DNA of 64,000 nt from Leptolyngbya boryana PCC 6306 (GCF_000353285.1 NZ_KB731324.1:2498577-2562576); one strand, 5' to 3'. Positions 37,629 through 47,715 are shown, counted from the first letter of the stretch. Notes: generated by a model from the sequence alone, not told the origin. A program made the numbers and translations.

Positions 37629-38996
37629 TTACTTCACCCAAACCGATTTGACATTGACAAACTCCAAGATGCCTTCGCGTCCAAGCTCCCGCCCAAAGCC
37701 CGATCGCTTAATTCCCCCAAATGGCATCCGCACATCCGATTTGACCATACCGTTGATAAACACAGCCCCCGCTTCAAGCTCTGAAATAAATCGATCTTGC
37801 TCGGTTTGATCCTGTGTCCAAGCACTCGCACCTAGCCCAAAAGGTGAATCATTTGCCCGCGCGATCGCACTCTCTAAATCCGGCACGCGAAACACCAGTG
37901 CGACGGGTCCAAAAAACTCATCATGCTCAGCCAGACAGCCTTTCGGAATCTCACTCAGAATGGTTGGCAGGTAGAAATTACCCGGTCGATCGCGCAGCGC
38001 ATGACCCCCAATCAGGACTTTTGCACCTTGTTGCACTGAAATCTCAACTTGCTGATCCAAGTCTTGCAAAATTCCAGGAGTAGCAAGCGGTCCAATGTCA
38101 GTATCCATTGACATTGGATCACCAATTTTTAGCTGCTTGTATTGTTCAACTAAGCGATCGATAAATTGATCTGCAATTTCTTCGGCAACAATAAACCGCT
38201 TGGCTGCAATACAAGACTGACCGTTATTGATCATCCGCGCCGTTACCGCAGTTTGAACCGCTTGATCCAAATCAGCACTCGGCATCACAATGAACGGATC
38301 ACTGCCCCCGAGTTCGAGAACAACTTTTTTAATTTGCTTTCCAGCAGTAGCAGCGAGACTTGCGCCAGCAGGTTCACTTCCGGTTAAAGTCGCGGCTTTC
38401 ACGCGATCGTCTTCAACAATCGCAGCAACTTTGTCAGCACCCACTAACAAAGTTTGAAACGCTCCTTCCGGGAAACCAGCACGAGTAAAAATCTCTTCGA
38501 TCGCTAAAGCTGACTGCGGCACATTAGAAGCATGTTTGAGCAGTCCCACGTTCCCAGCCATCAATGCAGGAGCCGCAAACCGAAACACTTGCCAAAATGG
38601 AAAATTCCAAGGCATGACAGCTAAAACGATACCCAACGGCTGATATTTGATCAGACTCGTTGTGGCATCAGTTTGAACCGAAACATCCGCTAAATATTGC
38701 GCCGCATGTTCCGCATAGAACCGACAGACCAGCGCGCACTTTTCTACCTCTGCAATGGCTGCCTTCAAAGGTTTTCCCATTTCTAGCGTCAGCAGTTTAC
38801 CAAAGCGATCGCGCTCTTGCTCTAAGATAGTTGCGGCTTCGGATAACCACTGCGAACGCTGACTCAATGAAATCGTTCGATACTTCAAAAATTGCGCCTG
38901 TGCCAAGCTAAGCTTCTGTTCGATCTCAATATCACTCAAGGCTTGAAATGTCTTCACTGTTTCCCCAGTGAACGGGTTAACTGTAGCGATCGCCAT
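37629..38996 (-). CDS. NAD(P)-dependent succinic semialdehyde dehydrogenase
   Basis: A 455-residue aldehyde dehydrogenase. Catalytic Cys in [11 protein letters not shown] (about 258), Glu in [10 protein letters not shown], cofactor-fold motif TLTGSEPAG and substrate-side MPWNFPFWQ are all present. It oxidises succinic semialdehyde to succinate. It is the first gene of the pair with the probable 2-oxoglutarate decarboxylase. The ATG at 38996 is preceded by GGAGGGA, a strong ribosome-binding site that decides it against the frame from 39038. An 8-bp hairpin (39011-39036) lies in the leader. Confidence 0.92.
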   Translation of the reverse strand: MAIATVNPFTGETVKTFQALSDIEIEQKLSLAQAQFLKYRTISLSQRSQWLSEAATILEQERDRFGKLLTLEMGKPLKAAIAEVEKCALVCRFYAEHAAQYLADVSVQTDATTSLIKYQPLGIVLAVMPWNFPFWQVFRFAAPALMAGNVGLLKHASNVPQSALAIEEIFTRAGFPEGAFQTLLVGADKVAAIVEDDRVKAATLTGSEPAGASLAATAGKQIKKVVLELGGSDPFIVMPSADLDQAVQTAVTARMINNGQSCIAAKRFIVAEEIADQFIDRLVEQYKQLKIGDPMSMDTDIGPLATPGILQDLDQQVEISVQQGAKVLIGGHALRDRPGNFYLPTILSEIPKGCLAEHDEFFGPVALVFRVPDLESAIARANDSPFGLGASAWTQDQTEQDRFISELEAGAVFINGMVKSDVRMPFGGIKRSGFGRELGREGILEFVNVKSVWVK

Positions 38997-39010
38997 ACGT
39001 TCCCTCCTAC

Positions 39011-39036
39011 AAGTCGTGACTTCTTTTACGACTTGC
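39011..39036 (-). promoter_or_regulatory. 8-bp inverted repeat in the SSADH leader
   Basis: CAAGTCGT (39011-39018) and ACGACTTG (39029-39036) are perfect reverse complements about 15 bp before the start codon, directly beside the ribosome-binding site. It may be a protein operator or an mRNA hairpin; no family is recognised. Confidence 0.4.
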
Positions 39037-39038
39037 AC

Positions 39039-39491
39039 AACATATTCTGCTTCAGTTCTAACAGATTGATGCAGCGATAATCACTTCCGCACTGAAGAAG
39101 CTATTTATTATTCTGTGATCAGAAGCATTCTCCGATACATTAAGTTTTGTACTTATTGTTGCAAACTAAATATACTCAATCAATATAAATTTGGAATTCC
39201 CGCCAATCTAAACCTCATGTAACTAAATATTATCGTTCATGCATTTTTCGCTATCATGAGGACAGCGACAACCAGATTAATAAAGCGCCCTTTCATTGCC
39301 GCTTTAGAAATGCTTCACTCAGCGCTTAGGAATGTCTAAATCAGTAGAATTTTGCCGTGGCGTGAGTTTCGTTCAGTCGTAACTTACGAGTTTTGAGGGC
39401 TGAGCGCAGTCGCAGCCTGCTCCACCAGGATTCTCTTGAAGTGAGCTTTTCTTACGGTTACAAAAGAAACCTGAGTTGGACACCGTTTTTC
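39039..39491. other. about 450-bp intergenic region
   Basis: Divergent promoter region of the SSADH gene and a receiver gene. It is AT-rich in its first half. Near 39393-39420 it holds a GGGCTGAGCGCAGTCGCAGC stretch, similar to a fragment near 13125 and probably part of a dispersed intergenic repeat. No gene is supported. Confidence 0.45.
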
Positions 39492-39896
39492 ATGAATTCA
39501 TCAAAATTTTCCGAACAGCCGATCGTGCTTGCTGTGGATGACAGCATTGACAATCTGACTTTGATGGAGTGCCAGCTTGAAGCCGTTACGTCTTGTGCAG
39601 TCGTCACAGCCACAACAGGTCAAGCTGCCCTTCAGCTAGCACAGCATCAATTGCCTGATTTAATTCTGCTCGATATTTTACTGCCTGACCTGAGTGGGAT
39701 TGAAGTCGCTCGCCAGCTTCGTCAGTTTGCACTGACTGCTAAGATTCCGATTGTGGCGCTCACCGCCCTCGCCAGAGACGAAGATCGCGATCGTATTCTT
39801 TCCGCTGGGTGTAATGACTATCTCAGCAAACCTTATGACTTAGACGATCTCTTCGAGGTCGTTACTCGTCACTTACCCCAGCATTCTCTTCTCTAG
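39492..39896 (+). CDS. single-domain response regulator
   Basis: A 134-residue stand-alone receiver: acidic pair in VLAVDDSIDN, phosphoacceptor Asp in LILLDILLPDLSG (about 61), Thr in VALTALAR and Lys in YLSKPYD. The start ATG 39492 (MNSSKFSEQPI) fits the fold; the frame is open from 39393. Its end overlaps the convergent DUF2294 gene by 35 bp. No partner kinase is nearby. Confidence 0.88.
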   Translation: MNSSKFSEQPIVLAVDDSIDNLTLMECQLEAVTSCAVVTATTGQAALQLAQHQLPDLILLDILLPDLSGIEVARQLRQFALTAKIPIVALTALARDEDRDRILSAGCNDYLSKPYDLDDLFEVVTRHLPQHSLL

Positions 39897-40281
39897 AGCG
39901 TTTTGGCTGTGATTCTCGTAGCTGCGGAGCTTCTTCTAACACTACAATCGTGCCACTGCGCCCCGTATCAAACGTCGCATCGCTGAAGATATCCACAACT
40001 TTAATGCCAACGATCTCTTGAATCATCGTACTCAACTGCGGATGCAGTGCTTTATCGAGGTCACTTCGTACTTTTTCTGCAAGTTGCTCTTGTCCGTTTT
40101 CCATTAGCAACTGTTCAGGCTTGGTAATCGAGTCTTCTAGCACGATCGTAATTTTGCCGTCTGCGATATAACATTGGACTCGACTGGGCTGATGTCCTAA
40201 CTGAGTCCGATAAAACGCCTGAACTCGCTGCGATAGTGTCCTTTCTAACTGCCCGCGCGTCGGTAAAGCCGAAGAATTCAT
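39862..40281 (-). CDS. DUF2294 family protein
   Basis: A 139-residue protein of the DUF2294 family: TRGQLERTLSQRVQAFYRTQLGHQP at the N-terminus (helical) and IVGIKVVDIFSDATFDTGRSGTIVVLEE in the core. The family is small, soluble and of unknown function. The C-terminal 20 residues are charged. The 3' end overlaps the convergent receiver gene. Confidence 0.85.
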   Translation of the reverse strand: MNSSALPTRGQLERTLSQRVQAFYRTQLGHQPSRVQCYIADGKITIVLEDSITKPEQLLMENGQEQLAEKVRSDLDKALHPQLSTMIQEIVGIKVVDIFSDATFDTGRSGTIVVLEEAPQLRESQPKRSREENAGVSDE

Positions 40282-40367
40282 AGTTGCTAAATGTAAACGA
40301 TCAAGGTCTGCATATTAGTCATTATTCTGATCTTGATCGCTTTACTAATCTCTCTAGAGAAAGGTTC

Positions 40368-40547
40368 TTATCGAACTTCGATCAACCCATTCACGATCGT
40401 CAAAATAATCGACAGGAAAATCAGAATCCACAAAACGAATCCTGGCAAGAAGGCAAGAAGTCCAATACCGCGCAAGATCCATACGATCGCGGTCATCGCT
40501 AAAACTACGATATAGACTGTTGCTCTAGAGTTACTGGGTTGATTCAT
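40368..40547 (-). CDS. small two-helix membrane protein (59 aa)
   Basis: A short gene reading MNQPSNSRATVYIVVLAMTA and onward to VNGLIEVR, 59 residues. Two hydrophobic segments (about 11-26 and 28-55) are separated by a Gly/Pro turn (LRGIGLLAFLPG). Frame, composition and position between genes support a real membrane protein; the overlapping plus-strand frames look like shadows. Not recognised by name. Confidence 0.65.
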   Translation of the reverse strand: MNQPSNSRATVYIVVLAMTAIVWILRGIGLLAFLPGFVLWILIFLSIILTIVNGLIEVR

Positions 40548-40587
40548 CTTCGTTCGGGGGAGAATTTTTACAATCTTTATAGAGTTA

Positions 40588-41181
40588 ATGCACTTATTTT
40601 ATGCGTTGCCTGTTATCGTAACGAGTGATCGATCCTTTGGTGTGGGAGTGACGCTCATGATGACGTTAACACGCGACGTAGTTGCCCTGATGCGCGGCGA
40701 AATTTTGCTAGAGACTCGCGCTCATTCGGCTTGGGGTGGAGCGGTGACGGCACAGATGTATTTACCGATCGCATTACCTCAAGTGTGGCAGCAGGTGACT
40801 GATTATCCACGTTGGACGCAATATTTTCCGGACGTGACCCGGAGTGAGATTCGTCAAGTGTTGTCTCGCCAAGGTGTAAAACGGCTGTACCAAGTGGCAA
40901 GTAAGGCATTTATGATGTTTACGGCTCAGGTCGAGATTTCGCTGAGTGTGTTAGAAACGCAACAACAACGGATTCAGTTTTACTTAGAATCTGGTAGCTT
41001 TAGCGAGTTTCATGCCGATTTGAAACTACAGCCGCATGGAGAAGGAACGATCCTGACTTATTCAGTGCAGGCAATTCCAACGATTCCAGTTCCGAGTTTT
41101 CTGATTGAGCAAACGATTAAGCTTGATTTGCCCACAAATCTACGGCAAATGCGATCAGTCATCTGCTCAGGACAATCTTAG
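40588..41181 (+). CDS. SRPBCC (polyketide cyclase / COQ10-like) protein
   Basis: A 197-residue START-like protein. From about residue 40 it shows the pattern of the SRPBCC fold: LPIALPQVWQQVTDYPRWTQYFPDV, a central beta sheet and a long C-terminal helix with LPTNLRQMR. The fold binds hydrophobic ligands; in cyanobacteria the ligand is unknown. The N-terminal 23 residues may be non-coding, with ATG 40657 a likely alternative start. Confidence 0.8.
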   Translation: MHLFYALPVIVTSDRSFGVGVTLMMTLTRDVVALMRGEILLETRAHSAWGGAVTAQMYLPIALPQVWQQVTDYPRWTQYFPDVTRSEIRQVLSRQGVKRLYQVASKAFMMFTAQVEISLSVLETQQQRIQFYLESGSFSEFHADLKLQPHGEGTILTYSVQAIPTIPVPSFLIEQTIKLDLPTNLRQMRSVICSGQS

Positions 41182-41202
41182 AAAACATTGGCTCTGACGA
41201 AG

Positions 41203-42330
41203 TTAGGCACAAACCAGCAACCGATACAATGTATCTCTCTGTGCATAAGGTCGATCGAGAGAACGAATTGCAGTCTGCAACGTCTCTACCTCCATACAAG
41301 TCCCTCCGATCGCTCCTGCCATTGTCGTGATATGTTCCTCCATCAAAGTTCCGCCAATGTCATTACAGCCCCATCTCAGCGCCTCAACCGCTCCTGCCAG
41401 TCCTAGCTTCACCCAGCTTGGCTGATGATTCGGAATCCAGTTGCCGAGAAAAATTCGAGCAACAGCCGTCAGTAACAGCGCATCAGCAAGAATCGGCTGA
41501 TCATGTCCAACTCTGCGCCGCAAAGGTTTCGGAGCCTCTTTCCCGACAAACGGCAACAAAATAAATTCAGTGATCCCAGTCAATCCAAGCTGCTGAGCCG
41601 ACTGTTGAATCGATCGGAGTTTCTCTAAATGCTGAATCTGTTGTTCTGAAGTTTCAATGTGTCCTGATAGCATCGTGCTAGTCGTGGGAATTCCTTGCTG
41701 ATGAGTGGTTTGAACAATCTCAATCCAAGTTTCAGCATCGATCTTTTCCGGACAAAGAATCTTACGCACCTGATTATCTAGAACTTCCGCAGCAGTTCCC
41801 GGCATCGAATCGACACCCGCATCTCTCAACCCAACAATGACTTCGGCAATTGTCGATCGATCTTCTCGCGCAATAAATTGCACTTCTTGCGGCGAAAACG
41901 CATGAATGTGTAGCTCAGGAAACTCAGACTTAATCGTCTCAACTAGCTTTTGATAGTACTTTAATGAACTCTCTTGAACCTTTGCTGTCGGATTCAACCC
42001 GCCTTGCATACAGATCTCAGTCGCGCCTCGCCGGACTGCATCGGTTGCTTTTTCTAGAATCTGTGACCAATCTAGCCAGTAAGATCCTTCGTCGCTTTCA
42101 TCTCGTCGAAAAGCACAAAAGCTACAATGCTGCTCACAGATATTGGTGTAATTAATATTACGGTTGATCACATAAGTCACTGTCTCGCCTGCCTGTTTTT
42201 GTCGCAAGCGATCGCTACTCTGCCGAATCTTCTCAATCACATCCACATCTGTCTGCTTCAGCAGTAAAACCCCCTCATCCACAGACAGATCTAACCCAGA
42301 TTCTGCTTTGTCTAAAATTGCATCAATCAT
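41203..42330 (-). CDS. cofH: FO synthase subunit 2, radical SAM CofH
   Basis: A 375-residue radical-SAM enzyme. The cluster motif [10 protein letters not shown] (CxxxCxxC, about residue 63) is clear, with the family segments [17 protein letters not shown] and GTAAEVLDN. CofH joins a tyrosine-derived group to 5-amino-6-ribitylaminouracil; with CofG it forms FO, the deazaflavin used by cyanobacterial photolyases. No cofG is nearby. It overlaps the upstream KaiB-domain gene by 8 bp, which implies translational coupling. Confidence 0.94.
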   Translation of the reverse strand: MIDAILDKAESGLDLSVDEGVLLLKQTDVDVIEKIRQSSDRLRQKQAGETVTYVINRNINYTNICEQHCSFCAFRRDESDEGSYWLDWSQILEKATDAVRRGATEICMQGGLNPTAKVQESSLKYYQKLVETIKSEFPELHIHAFSPQEVQFIAREDRSTIAEVIVGLRDAGVDSMPGTAAEVLDNQVRKILCPEKIDAETWIEIVQTTHQQGIPTTSTMLSGHIETSEQQIQHLEKLRSIQQSAQQLGLTGITEFILLPFVGKEAPKPLRRRVGHDQPILADALLLTAVARIFLGNWIPNHQPSWVKLGLAGAVEALRWGCNDIGGTLMEEHITTMAGAIGGTCMEVETLQTAIRSLDRPYAQRDTLYRLLVCA

Positions 42331-43078
42331 CCTTCAGCCCTTCATTCAAAGCACCTAAAATTTTTAAAACTCGATCGACATCCTCCAAATTCCCCACAAT
42401 GCGACGAACCGGAGGCGGATATACCTTTACCAGTGTAGGCGTTGCAGAAACCTGATCAGCTTCTGCCTGCTCGGGATGCTTAAAAATATCAATCACTTTC
42501 AACGTGTAAGGATGTTCCAAGGAATCTTCTAGTAACTCATGTAAATTCTGCAAAATCCTTGCTGTTGCAGCGCTGTAGCCAGAGACAAACAAGCGCAACA
42601 CATAACCTTGCGGGTAAGGAGAAGCAGGCTGCTGCACCGTGACAGGCGGAGTGGGATCACATCGCATCACCAGATCATGATTCTCCCAAAGTTCGGGAAA
42701 CCGATGACGATACGTTTCTAAAACCATCGGATCACAAATCTCTTGAGAAGGCGCAACCTGCCAATGCAAATCACCCGCCTCGAACACCGTATTCAATAAT
42801 GCTCGATATCGAAATACAGGCGGATACGCTTCTGCAAAGATCCGAATTTGATTCGTTCTCGCATCAAACCAGCGATCGAGCGTTGCCGTATAGCAAGGAA
42901 CTAGAAAATGAGGCGGTTCCGAAAGCTCTAAAACCTCTTGCAGCGCCATACACAAGTTAAGATGCCAGCGCCCTTGCTTGTCGGGATCGATACAGTAGAG
43001 CAGATCACCGCCTGGCGTGAACAGCGCAATGCCCTTAAAAATGCTAGGAATCGATCGATGAAAGTGAGGATTCAACAC
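42323..43078 (-). CDS. protein with C-terminal KaiB-like domain
   Basis: A 251-residue protein in two parts. Residues about 1-150 are an unrecognised domain with aromatic-rich motifs ([33 protein letters not shown]). Residues about 160-245 match the thioredoxin-like KaiB fold: [44 protein letters not shown]. KaiB proper is about 100 residues and lacks the extension, so this is a KaiB-family relative rather than the clock protein. It is translationally coupled to cofH. Confidence 0.82.
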   Translation of the reverse strand: MLNPHFHRSIPSIFKGIALFTPGGDLLYCIDPDKQGRWHLNLCMALQEVLELSEPPHFLVPCYTATLDRWFDARTNQIRIFAEAYPPVFRYRALLNTVFEAGDLHWQVAPSQEICDPMVLETYRHRFPELWENHDLVMRCDPTPPVTVQQPASPYPQGYVLRLFVSGYSAATARILQNLHELLEDSLEHPYTLKVIDIFKHPEQAEADQVSATPTLVKVYPPPVRRIVGNLEDVDRVLKILGALNEGLKDD

Positions 43079-43129
43079 GAAGCCACTGATCGAGAAGATT
43101 GCCCTCAGTGTATCGCTGTTTGCCAGAAA

Positions 43130-43891
43130 TCACCATCGAATCAACTGCGCCTGTGCATTGAAGAACTTTCGCCAAATTCCGGATGTCACAAGCAAGGTAA
43201 CAAGCAGTGTCGCAAACAAAACCATAAACAGAATCACAATCTGAAATGCGATCGCTTGAATCGGTTCCGCACCGCCCAACAGTTGCCCACTCACGATCTC
43301 TGGAATCGTTGCCAAACCCACGATCGACATTGCATTGATCACAGGCAACACTCCCGCCCGAATTGAGTCTTTCCGATACGACTCAATTGCCTGTGCTGGA
43401 GTCGCCCCCAAACTCAATCGCGTCTCAATTTCTAAAGAATTCGACTTTAATGTATTGAAAAGACGTTCTCCCGAAATCGCTGCTGCATTCATTGCCTGAG
43501 ACAGCACGATCGCCCCTAACGCAATCAAAAATCTCGGTTCATACCAAACTTGAGGCTGAACCACAATCAATTGAACATACGCTACTGTAACAAGCGTTGT
43601 GATCAATAACGATCCAACAATCCCTGGCAATGGCAATTTCTGGCTAATCCGATTGCGCGTCACGATCGCGCTAATCATCACCAACACCCCCAATACAAAC
43701 AAAATCAAAATCGGACTGAGCGGTGGCGCAAAAATGACAGCCAAGACATATCCGACCACAGCAAGTTGAATCACCGCTCGTCCTGCCGCCAAAATCAGAC
43801 TGCCTTCGAGTCCTAATTTTTGCCAAGACGAGAGCGCAAATGCCGCCCCAACTAGCCCGATCGCCCAAACCGCCTGCGTCGCAAAATTCAT
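43130..43891 (-). CDS. fetB: FetB-type ABC transporter permease (UPF0014)
   Basis: A 253-residue membrane protein with about seven helices. It matches the FetB/YbbM family (VLSQAMNAAAISGERL, LSLGATPAQAIESYRKDSIRAG). FetB with the ATPase FetA exports iron in Escherichia coli; related proteins have been linked to other metals. No fetA is adjacent. The ATG at 43891, with GGGGA before it, gives the family N-terminus; the frame is open to 44011. Confidence 0.9.
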   Translation of the reverse strand: MNFATQAVWAIGLVGAAFALSSWQKLGLEGSLILAAGRAVIQLAVVGYVLAVIFAPPLSPILILFVLGVLVMISAIVTRNRISQKLPLPGIVGSLLITTLVTVAYVQLIVVQPQVWYEPRFLIALGAIVLSQAMNAAAISGERLFNTLKSNSLEIETRLSLGATPAQAIESYRKDSIRAGVLPVINAMSIVGLATIPEIVSGQLLGGAEPIQAIAFQIVILFMVLFATLLVTLLVTSGIWRKFFNAQAQLIRW

Positions 43892-44001
43892 TGCCCGATT
43901 TTCCCCTTGCCTGATATCTTTAGATCCAATTGAGAAACCAATCTCAATCCTTTCCGGTCTAAAGCATAAGACCAAATTAACTACAGGTGTGGTAAAGCTG
44001 A

Positions 44002-45114
44002 GTGAATACAATTCCCCCGTTTGATCTGTCTGAACAATTTAAAGCGATCGGTTCAGAAATTAATCAAGCTGTTTTAGAGGTGCTGGCTTCCGGTCGATAC
44101 ATTGGCGGAGCAGCGATCGAGAACTTTGAAAAATCATTTGCTCAATATATAGGCTCTGATATCGCGATCGCGTGTAATTCCGGTACAGACGCTCTATTTC
44201 TCGCACTCCGCGCGCTCGACATCGGCGCGGGCGACGAAGTAATCACCACACCTTTTACCTTTATCGCGACCGCAGAAACGATCAGCGCAGTCGGTGCAAT
44301 ACCTGTCTTTATTGATATCGATCCACAAACCTTCAATCTAGATCTCAATCAAATCGAAGCAGCCATCACTCCAAAAACGAAAGCGATCATTCCCGTACAT
44401 TTGTTTGGTCAGCCTGTAGACATGACAAAGCTGATGGCGATCGCAGATGCCCATCAACTCAAAGTCATCGAAGATTGTGCTCAATGCACTGGGGCAGAAT
44501 GGGCAGGCAAACGTGTGGGTAGCATTGGACAGATTGGCTGTTTTAGCTTTTATCCCACAAAGAATTTAGGCGCATGTGGAGATGGCGGTGCGATCACCAC
44601 GAACGATCCTGAAATTGCTTCCAAGCTAAAAATGCTTCGAGATCATGGACGCTACAGCGGTTATTACCATGAAGCACTCGGGGTGAATAGCCGTCTCGAT
44701 GCGGTTCAAGCTGTCATTCTCCAAATCAAACTTCGCTATCTCGACTCTTGGAATCAGAATCGGACGAGAATTGCCGATCGCTATTTCTCTTTCCTCTCTT
44801 CAATTCCTGGCATTACACCTCCACAAGCGCTCGCAGGTGGTCAGAGTGTTTGGAACCAATACACGATTCGAGTTCACGAAAACCGCGACCAACTCAAAGC
44901 TGATTTGCTCTCGAAAGGCGTGAATTCGATGATTTATTATCCAATCCCGCTACACTTGCAGCCCGTTTATAAATCGTTAGGCTATCAACCCGGACAACTT
45001 CCCGAATCCGATCGAGCGGCTGCCCAAGTCTTGTCACTCCCCATGTTCCCAGAACTGTCTGAAGAGCAGCAAGATCAAGTCATTTACAGTTTGAAAGACT
45101 GCTTGATTCGATAA
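44002..45114 (+). CDS. DegT/DnrJ/EryC1/StrS sugar aminotransferase
   Basis: A 370-residue PLP enzyme. Typical motifs: CNSGTDALFLALRAL (about 60), TPFTFIATAETI, EDCAQCTGAEW and the PLP Lys in FYPTKNLGACGDGG (about 193). These enzymes transaminate keto-sugar nucleotides for surface polysaccharides. The GTG start at 44002 gives the standard N-terminus. No sugar-nucleotide partner genes are adjacent, so the product is unknown. Confidence 0.92.
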   Translation: MNTIPPFDLSEQFKAIGSEINQAVLEVLASGRYIGGAAIENFEKSFAQYIGSDIAIACNSGTDALFLALRALDIGAGDEVITTPFTFIATAETISAVGAIPVFIDIDPQTFNLDLNQIEAAITPKTKAIIPVHLFGQPVDMTKLMAIADAHQLKVIEDCAQCTGAEWAGKRVGSIGQIGCFSFYPTKNLGACGDGGAITTNDPEIASKLKMLRDHGRYSGYYHEALGVNSRLDAVQAVILQIKLRYLDSWNQNRTRIADRYFSFLSSIPGITPPQALAGGQSVWNQYTIRVHENRDQLKADLLSKGVNSMIYYPIPLHLQPVYKSLGYQPGQLPESDRAAAQVLSLPMFPELSEEQQDQVIYSLKDCLIR

Positions 45115-45364
45115 CGGATGCCTGAAAAGACTACAGAATCTAGATTACAGCCGCTCACAATAATCAAATTTTGGGCTGTAAAGATGTAGTTTTGTATACT
45201 AGAATAGGAGCAAATAACAAAAATCGTAATCATCACAGGGCAGCTAAGCCAGCGGAAAATCCCGGAACTTCCAACAATTTAATGTTGTTAAGAAGCGGAA
45301 CAAAGACGATGATATTGCTGCAGGTGGTTGCGTTTCATCGATCGAATCAAGAGGCTAAAAAACT

Positions 45365-47107
45365 GTGGGTCGAACTCCGCTTTTTCAACTCAAACGTTAC
45401 GACTTCAACGCGATCGCAAATCATTACCGCTTCCGCCCCTGGCAAGTCATCTGGCGAGCACTGCAAGTCACACTGCTATTTACGGGATTTGTCTTTGGTC
45501 TGAAATGGGACGACTGGCGAGGCGTTGCAGACCGCAACAAATTTAAGCGCGCCGCTCAAATTCGGCAAATCTTGACTCAACTGGGACCCACGTTTATCAA
45601 AGTCGGTCAAGCCCTTTCGACCCGACCCGACTTAATTCGTCAAGATTACCTGGATGAACTGATCAAGTTACAAGATCAGTTGCCCCCCTTCCCGACTGAA
45701 CATGCCTTTCGCATCATCGAAACTGAACTCGATGCAGACATCGATGAAATTTTCGCGCAAATCTCTACAACTCCGGTCGCAGCAGCTTCTCTCGGTCAGG
45801 TTTATCGCGCTCACCTCAAAACAGGCGAAGAAGTTGCCGTCAAAGTTCAACGTCCCAATCTTCTCCCCACATTAACCCTAGATCTCTACATTATGCGCTG
45901 GGCTGCGGGCTGGTTAGCCCCGTGGCTCCCATTAAATCTAGGGCACGATCTCACCTTGATCGTCGATGAATTTGGAACCAAGCTCTTTGAAGAAATTGAT
46001 TATCTTAACGAAGGACGCAACGCCGAGAAATTCGCTACGAATTTCCGCAATGATCCTTCCGTCAAAGTTCCTTCAATTTATTGGCGTTATACCTCGCAGC
46101 ACGTGCTCGTCTTAGAGTGGATTAACGGCTACAAATTAACTGACGTAGAAGGCATCGAAGCGGCTGGAGCCGATCCAAACGCCATCATTCGCATCGGAGT
46201 GACATCCGGGCTGCGCCAACTCTTAGAATTTGGCTTCTTCCATGCCGATCCTCATCCTGGCAATCTGTTCGCTGTTCCTACCGAAAATGGCGGACAAATG
46301 GCATACATCGATTTCGGAATGATGGATCAGCTCGAAGAAGAAGCAAAAGAGACGCTAGTCGATGCGGTCGTTCATTTGATCAACAAAGATTATGTTGATC
46401 TCGCTCACGATTTCGTCAAACTTGGCTTTCTATCGCCTGGAACTGATATCTATCCGATCGTTCCCGCCCTTGAATCTGTACTTGGAGACATCATGGGCGA
46501 GAGTGTTGGCAATTTTAACTTCAAAACGATTACCGATCGCTTTAGCGAACTGATGTATGACTATCCCTTCCGGGTTCCAGCCAAGTTCGCATTGATTATT
46601 CGATCGCTCGTCACCCAAGAAGGCTTAGCCCTCACGCTCGACCCCAATTTCAAAATCGTTGAAATTGCCTATCCGTATGTCGCGCGCCGCTTGTTAACCG
46701 GAGAATCCCCTCGCTTACGTCGCCGCCTGATTGAAGTTCTCTTCAAAGATGGCAAGTTCCAATGGCATCGGTTAGAGAACATGATTTCTATTGCTCGATC
46801 GGATTCGAGCTTCGACATTCTTCCAACCGCCCAACTCGGTCTACAGTATTTGCTATCCGAAGAAGGACAATTCTTACGGCAGCAAATTCTAATCGCTCTC
46901 ACAGAAGACGATCGCTTACATACCGAAGAAGTTCAGCGCCTGTGGGAACTCGTCAAAGACGATATCAAACCGGCTCGAATCTGGACAGCAGCGCTAGGAG
47001 TCGGAGCAGCACTCTTGCCGAAAGCGATCGCAGACTTATCCACCGCAGGGACAGCTGCCTTAATTCCAACCGTCTCTTCTTTGACGGGCATCAAGCTAGG
47101 ACGGTAG
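45365..47107 (+). CDS. ABC1/AarF/UbiB family kinase-like protein
   Basis: A 580-residue atypical kinase. The family's KxGQ motif appears as FIKVGQALSTRPDL (about 78), the Ala-rich nucleotide loop as AAASLGQVYRAHL, the invariant Lys in EVAVKVQRP, and the metal motif as YIDFGMMD. A hydrophobic C-terminal segment suggests membrane anchoring. Plant and cyanobacterial members act in quinone and tocopherol metabolism. The GTG start at 45365 agrees with homologues. A GTA-N8-TAC motif lies at 45186. Confidence 0.92.
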   Translation: MGRTPLFQLKRYDFNAIANHYRFRPWQVIWRALQVTLLFTGFVFGLKWDDWRGVADRNKFKRAAQIRQILTQLGPTFIKVGQALSTRPDLIRQDYLDELIKLQDQLPPFPTEHAFRIIETELDADIDEIFAQISTTPVAAASLGQVYRAHLKTGEEVAVKVQRPNLLPTLTLDLYIMRWAAGWLAPWLPLNLGHDLTLIVDEFGTKLFEEIDYLNEGRNAEKFATNFRNDPSVKVPSIYWRYTSQHVLVLEWINGYKLTDVEGIEAAGADPNAIIRIGVTSGLRQLLEFGFFHADPHPGNLFAVPTENGGQMAYIDFGMMDQLEEEAKETLVDAVVHLINKDYVDLAHDFVKLGFLSPGTDIYPIVPALESVLGDIMGESVGNFNFKTITDRFSELMYDYPFRVPAKFALIIRSLVTQEGLALTLDPNFKIVEIAYPYVARRLLTGESPRLRRRLIEVLFKDGKFQWHRLENMISIARSDSSFDILPTAQLGLQYLLSEEGQFLRQQILIALTEDDRLHTEEVQRLWELVKDDIKPARIWTAALGVGAALLPKAIADLSTAGTAALIPTVSSLTGIKLGR

Positions 47108-47149
47108 GATATGGGGAATTAGCGAACTTTGAACCCGTCCTAAAAAACT

Positions 47150-47524
47150 GTGCAATACTTATTTCCCCAACCTCCTTACCTCTTATTGATCGTTGCTCTC
47201 CTAGCAAGCCTTGCTTCTGGGTCAGCCTTTCAAGCGGTTTTAAAACAATCGGTGAAAGAATGGTCAGAAAACAAATCGACTCGCAGCTTAGCGACGATGC
47301 GTGGATTATCTTTATTCACCCCGTTTCTAGGAATGGCAGGCGGTGCGTTTTTCTTTCTTTCAGCAGGTGTTGAAATCTTTGGTTTTCCAACTCGATTAGC
47401 CTATGCAATTTCGCTTCCTTTAACGATTGGAACAGCATGGCTCGTCTGGTGGCAACTCGGTAAAATTCTCACCCAAATCGAAGAAGGCGGTTCAGCCGCG
47501 CTCGACCTCGATTCTTGGGGCTAA
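47150..47524 (+). CDS. unknown membrane protein, three or four helices
   Basis: A 124-residue integral membrane protein, unrecognised by name. Hydrophobic segments at about 8-28, 52-75 and 82-105; a loop KQSVKEWSENKSTRSL and an acidic tail EEGGSAALDLDSWG. GTG start at 47150. It follows the ABC1 kinase by 42 bp and precedes a strong terminator, so both may form one transcript. Confidence 0.75.
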   Translation: MQYLFPQPPYLLLIVALLASLASGSAFQAVLKQSVKEWSENKSTRSLATMRGLSLFTPFLGMAGGAFFFLSAGVEIFGFPTRLAYAISLPLTIGTAWLVWWQLGKILTQIEEGGSAALDLDSWG

Positions 47525-47538
47525 TTTCTTCGTAATTA

Positions 47539-47578
47539 AAAAAGCGCTTGATCCAACCAACGGCATCAAGCGCTTTTT
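47539..47578. terminator. strong bidirectional rho-independent terminator
   Basis: AAAAAGCGCTTGAT (47539-47552) and ATCAAGCGCTTTTT (47565-47578) are perfect reverse complements with a 12-nt loop, giving a GC stem with A and T flanks. Confidence 0.92.
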
Positions 47579-47715
47579 CATTGAAACGATAGGATATCAA
47601 GTTTTATTACGCTACTTATTTGGTCAAGGCTATAAATCTATCTCAAGATATACTTCTACAAAATCACGCCTGTTGTAACAACATATTGCTGATTCTGTAG
47701 GAGAATAAATAACCC

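Noticed and set aside
45171-45503. 110-codon plus-strand frame before the ABC1 kinase
   Set aside because: It overlaps the true kinase start in another frame and has no protein-like pattern.
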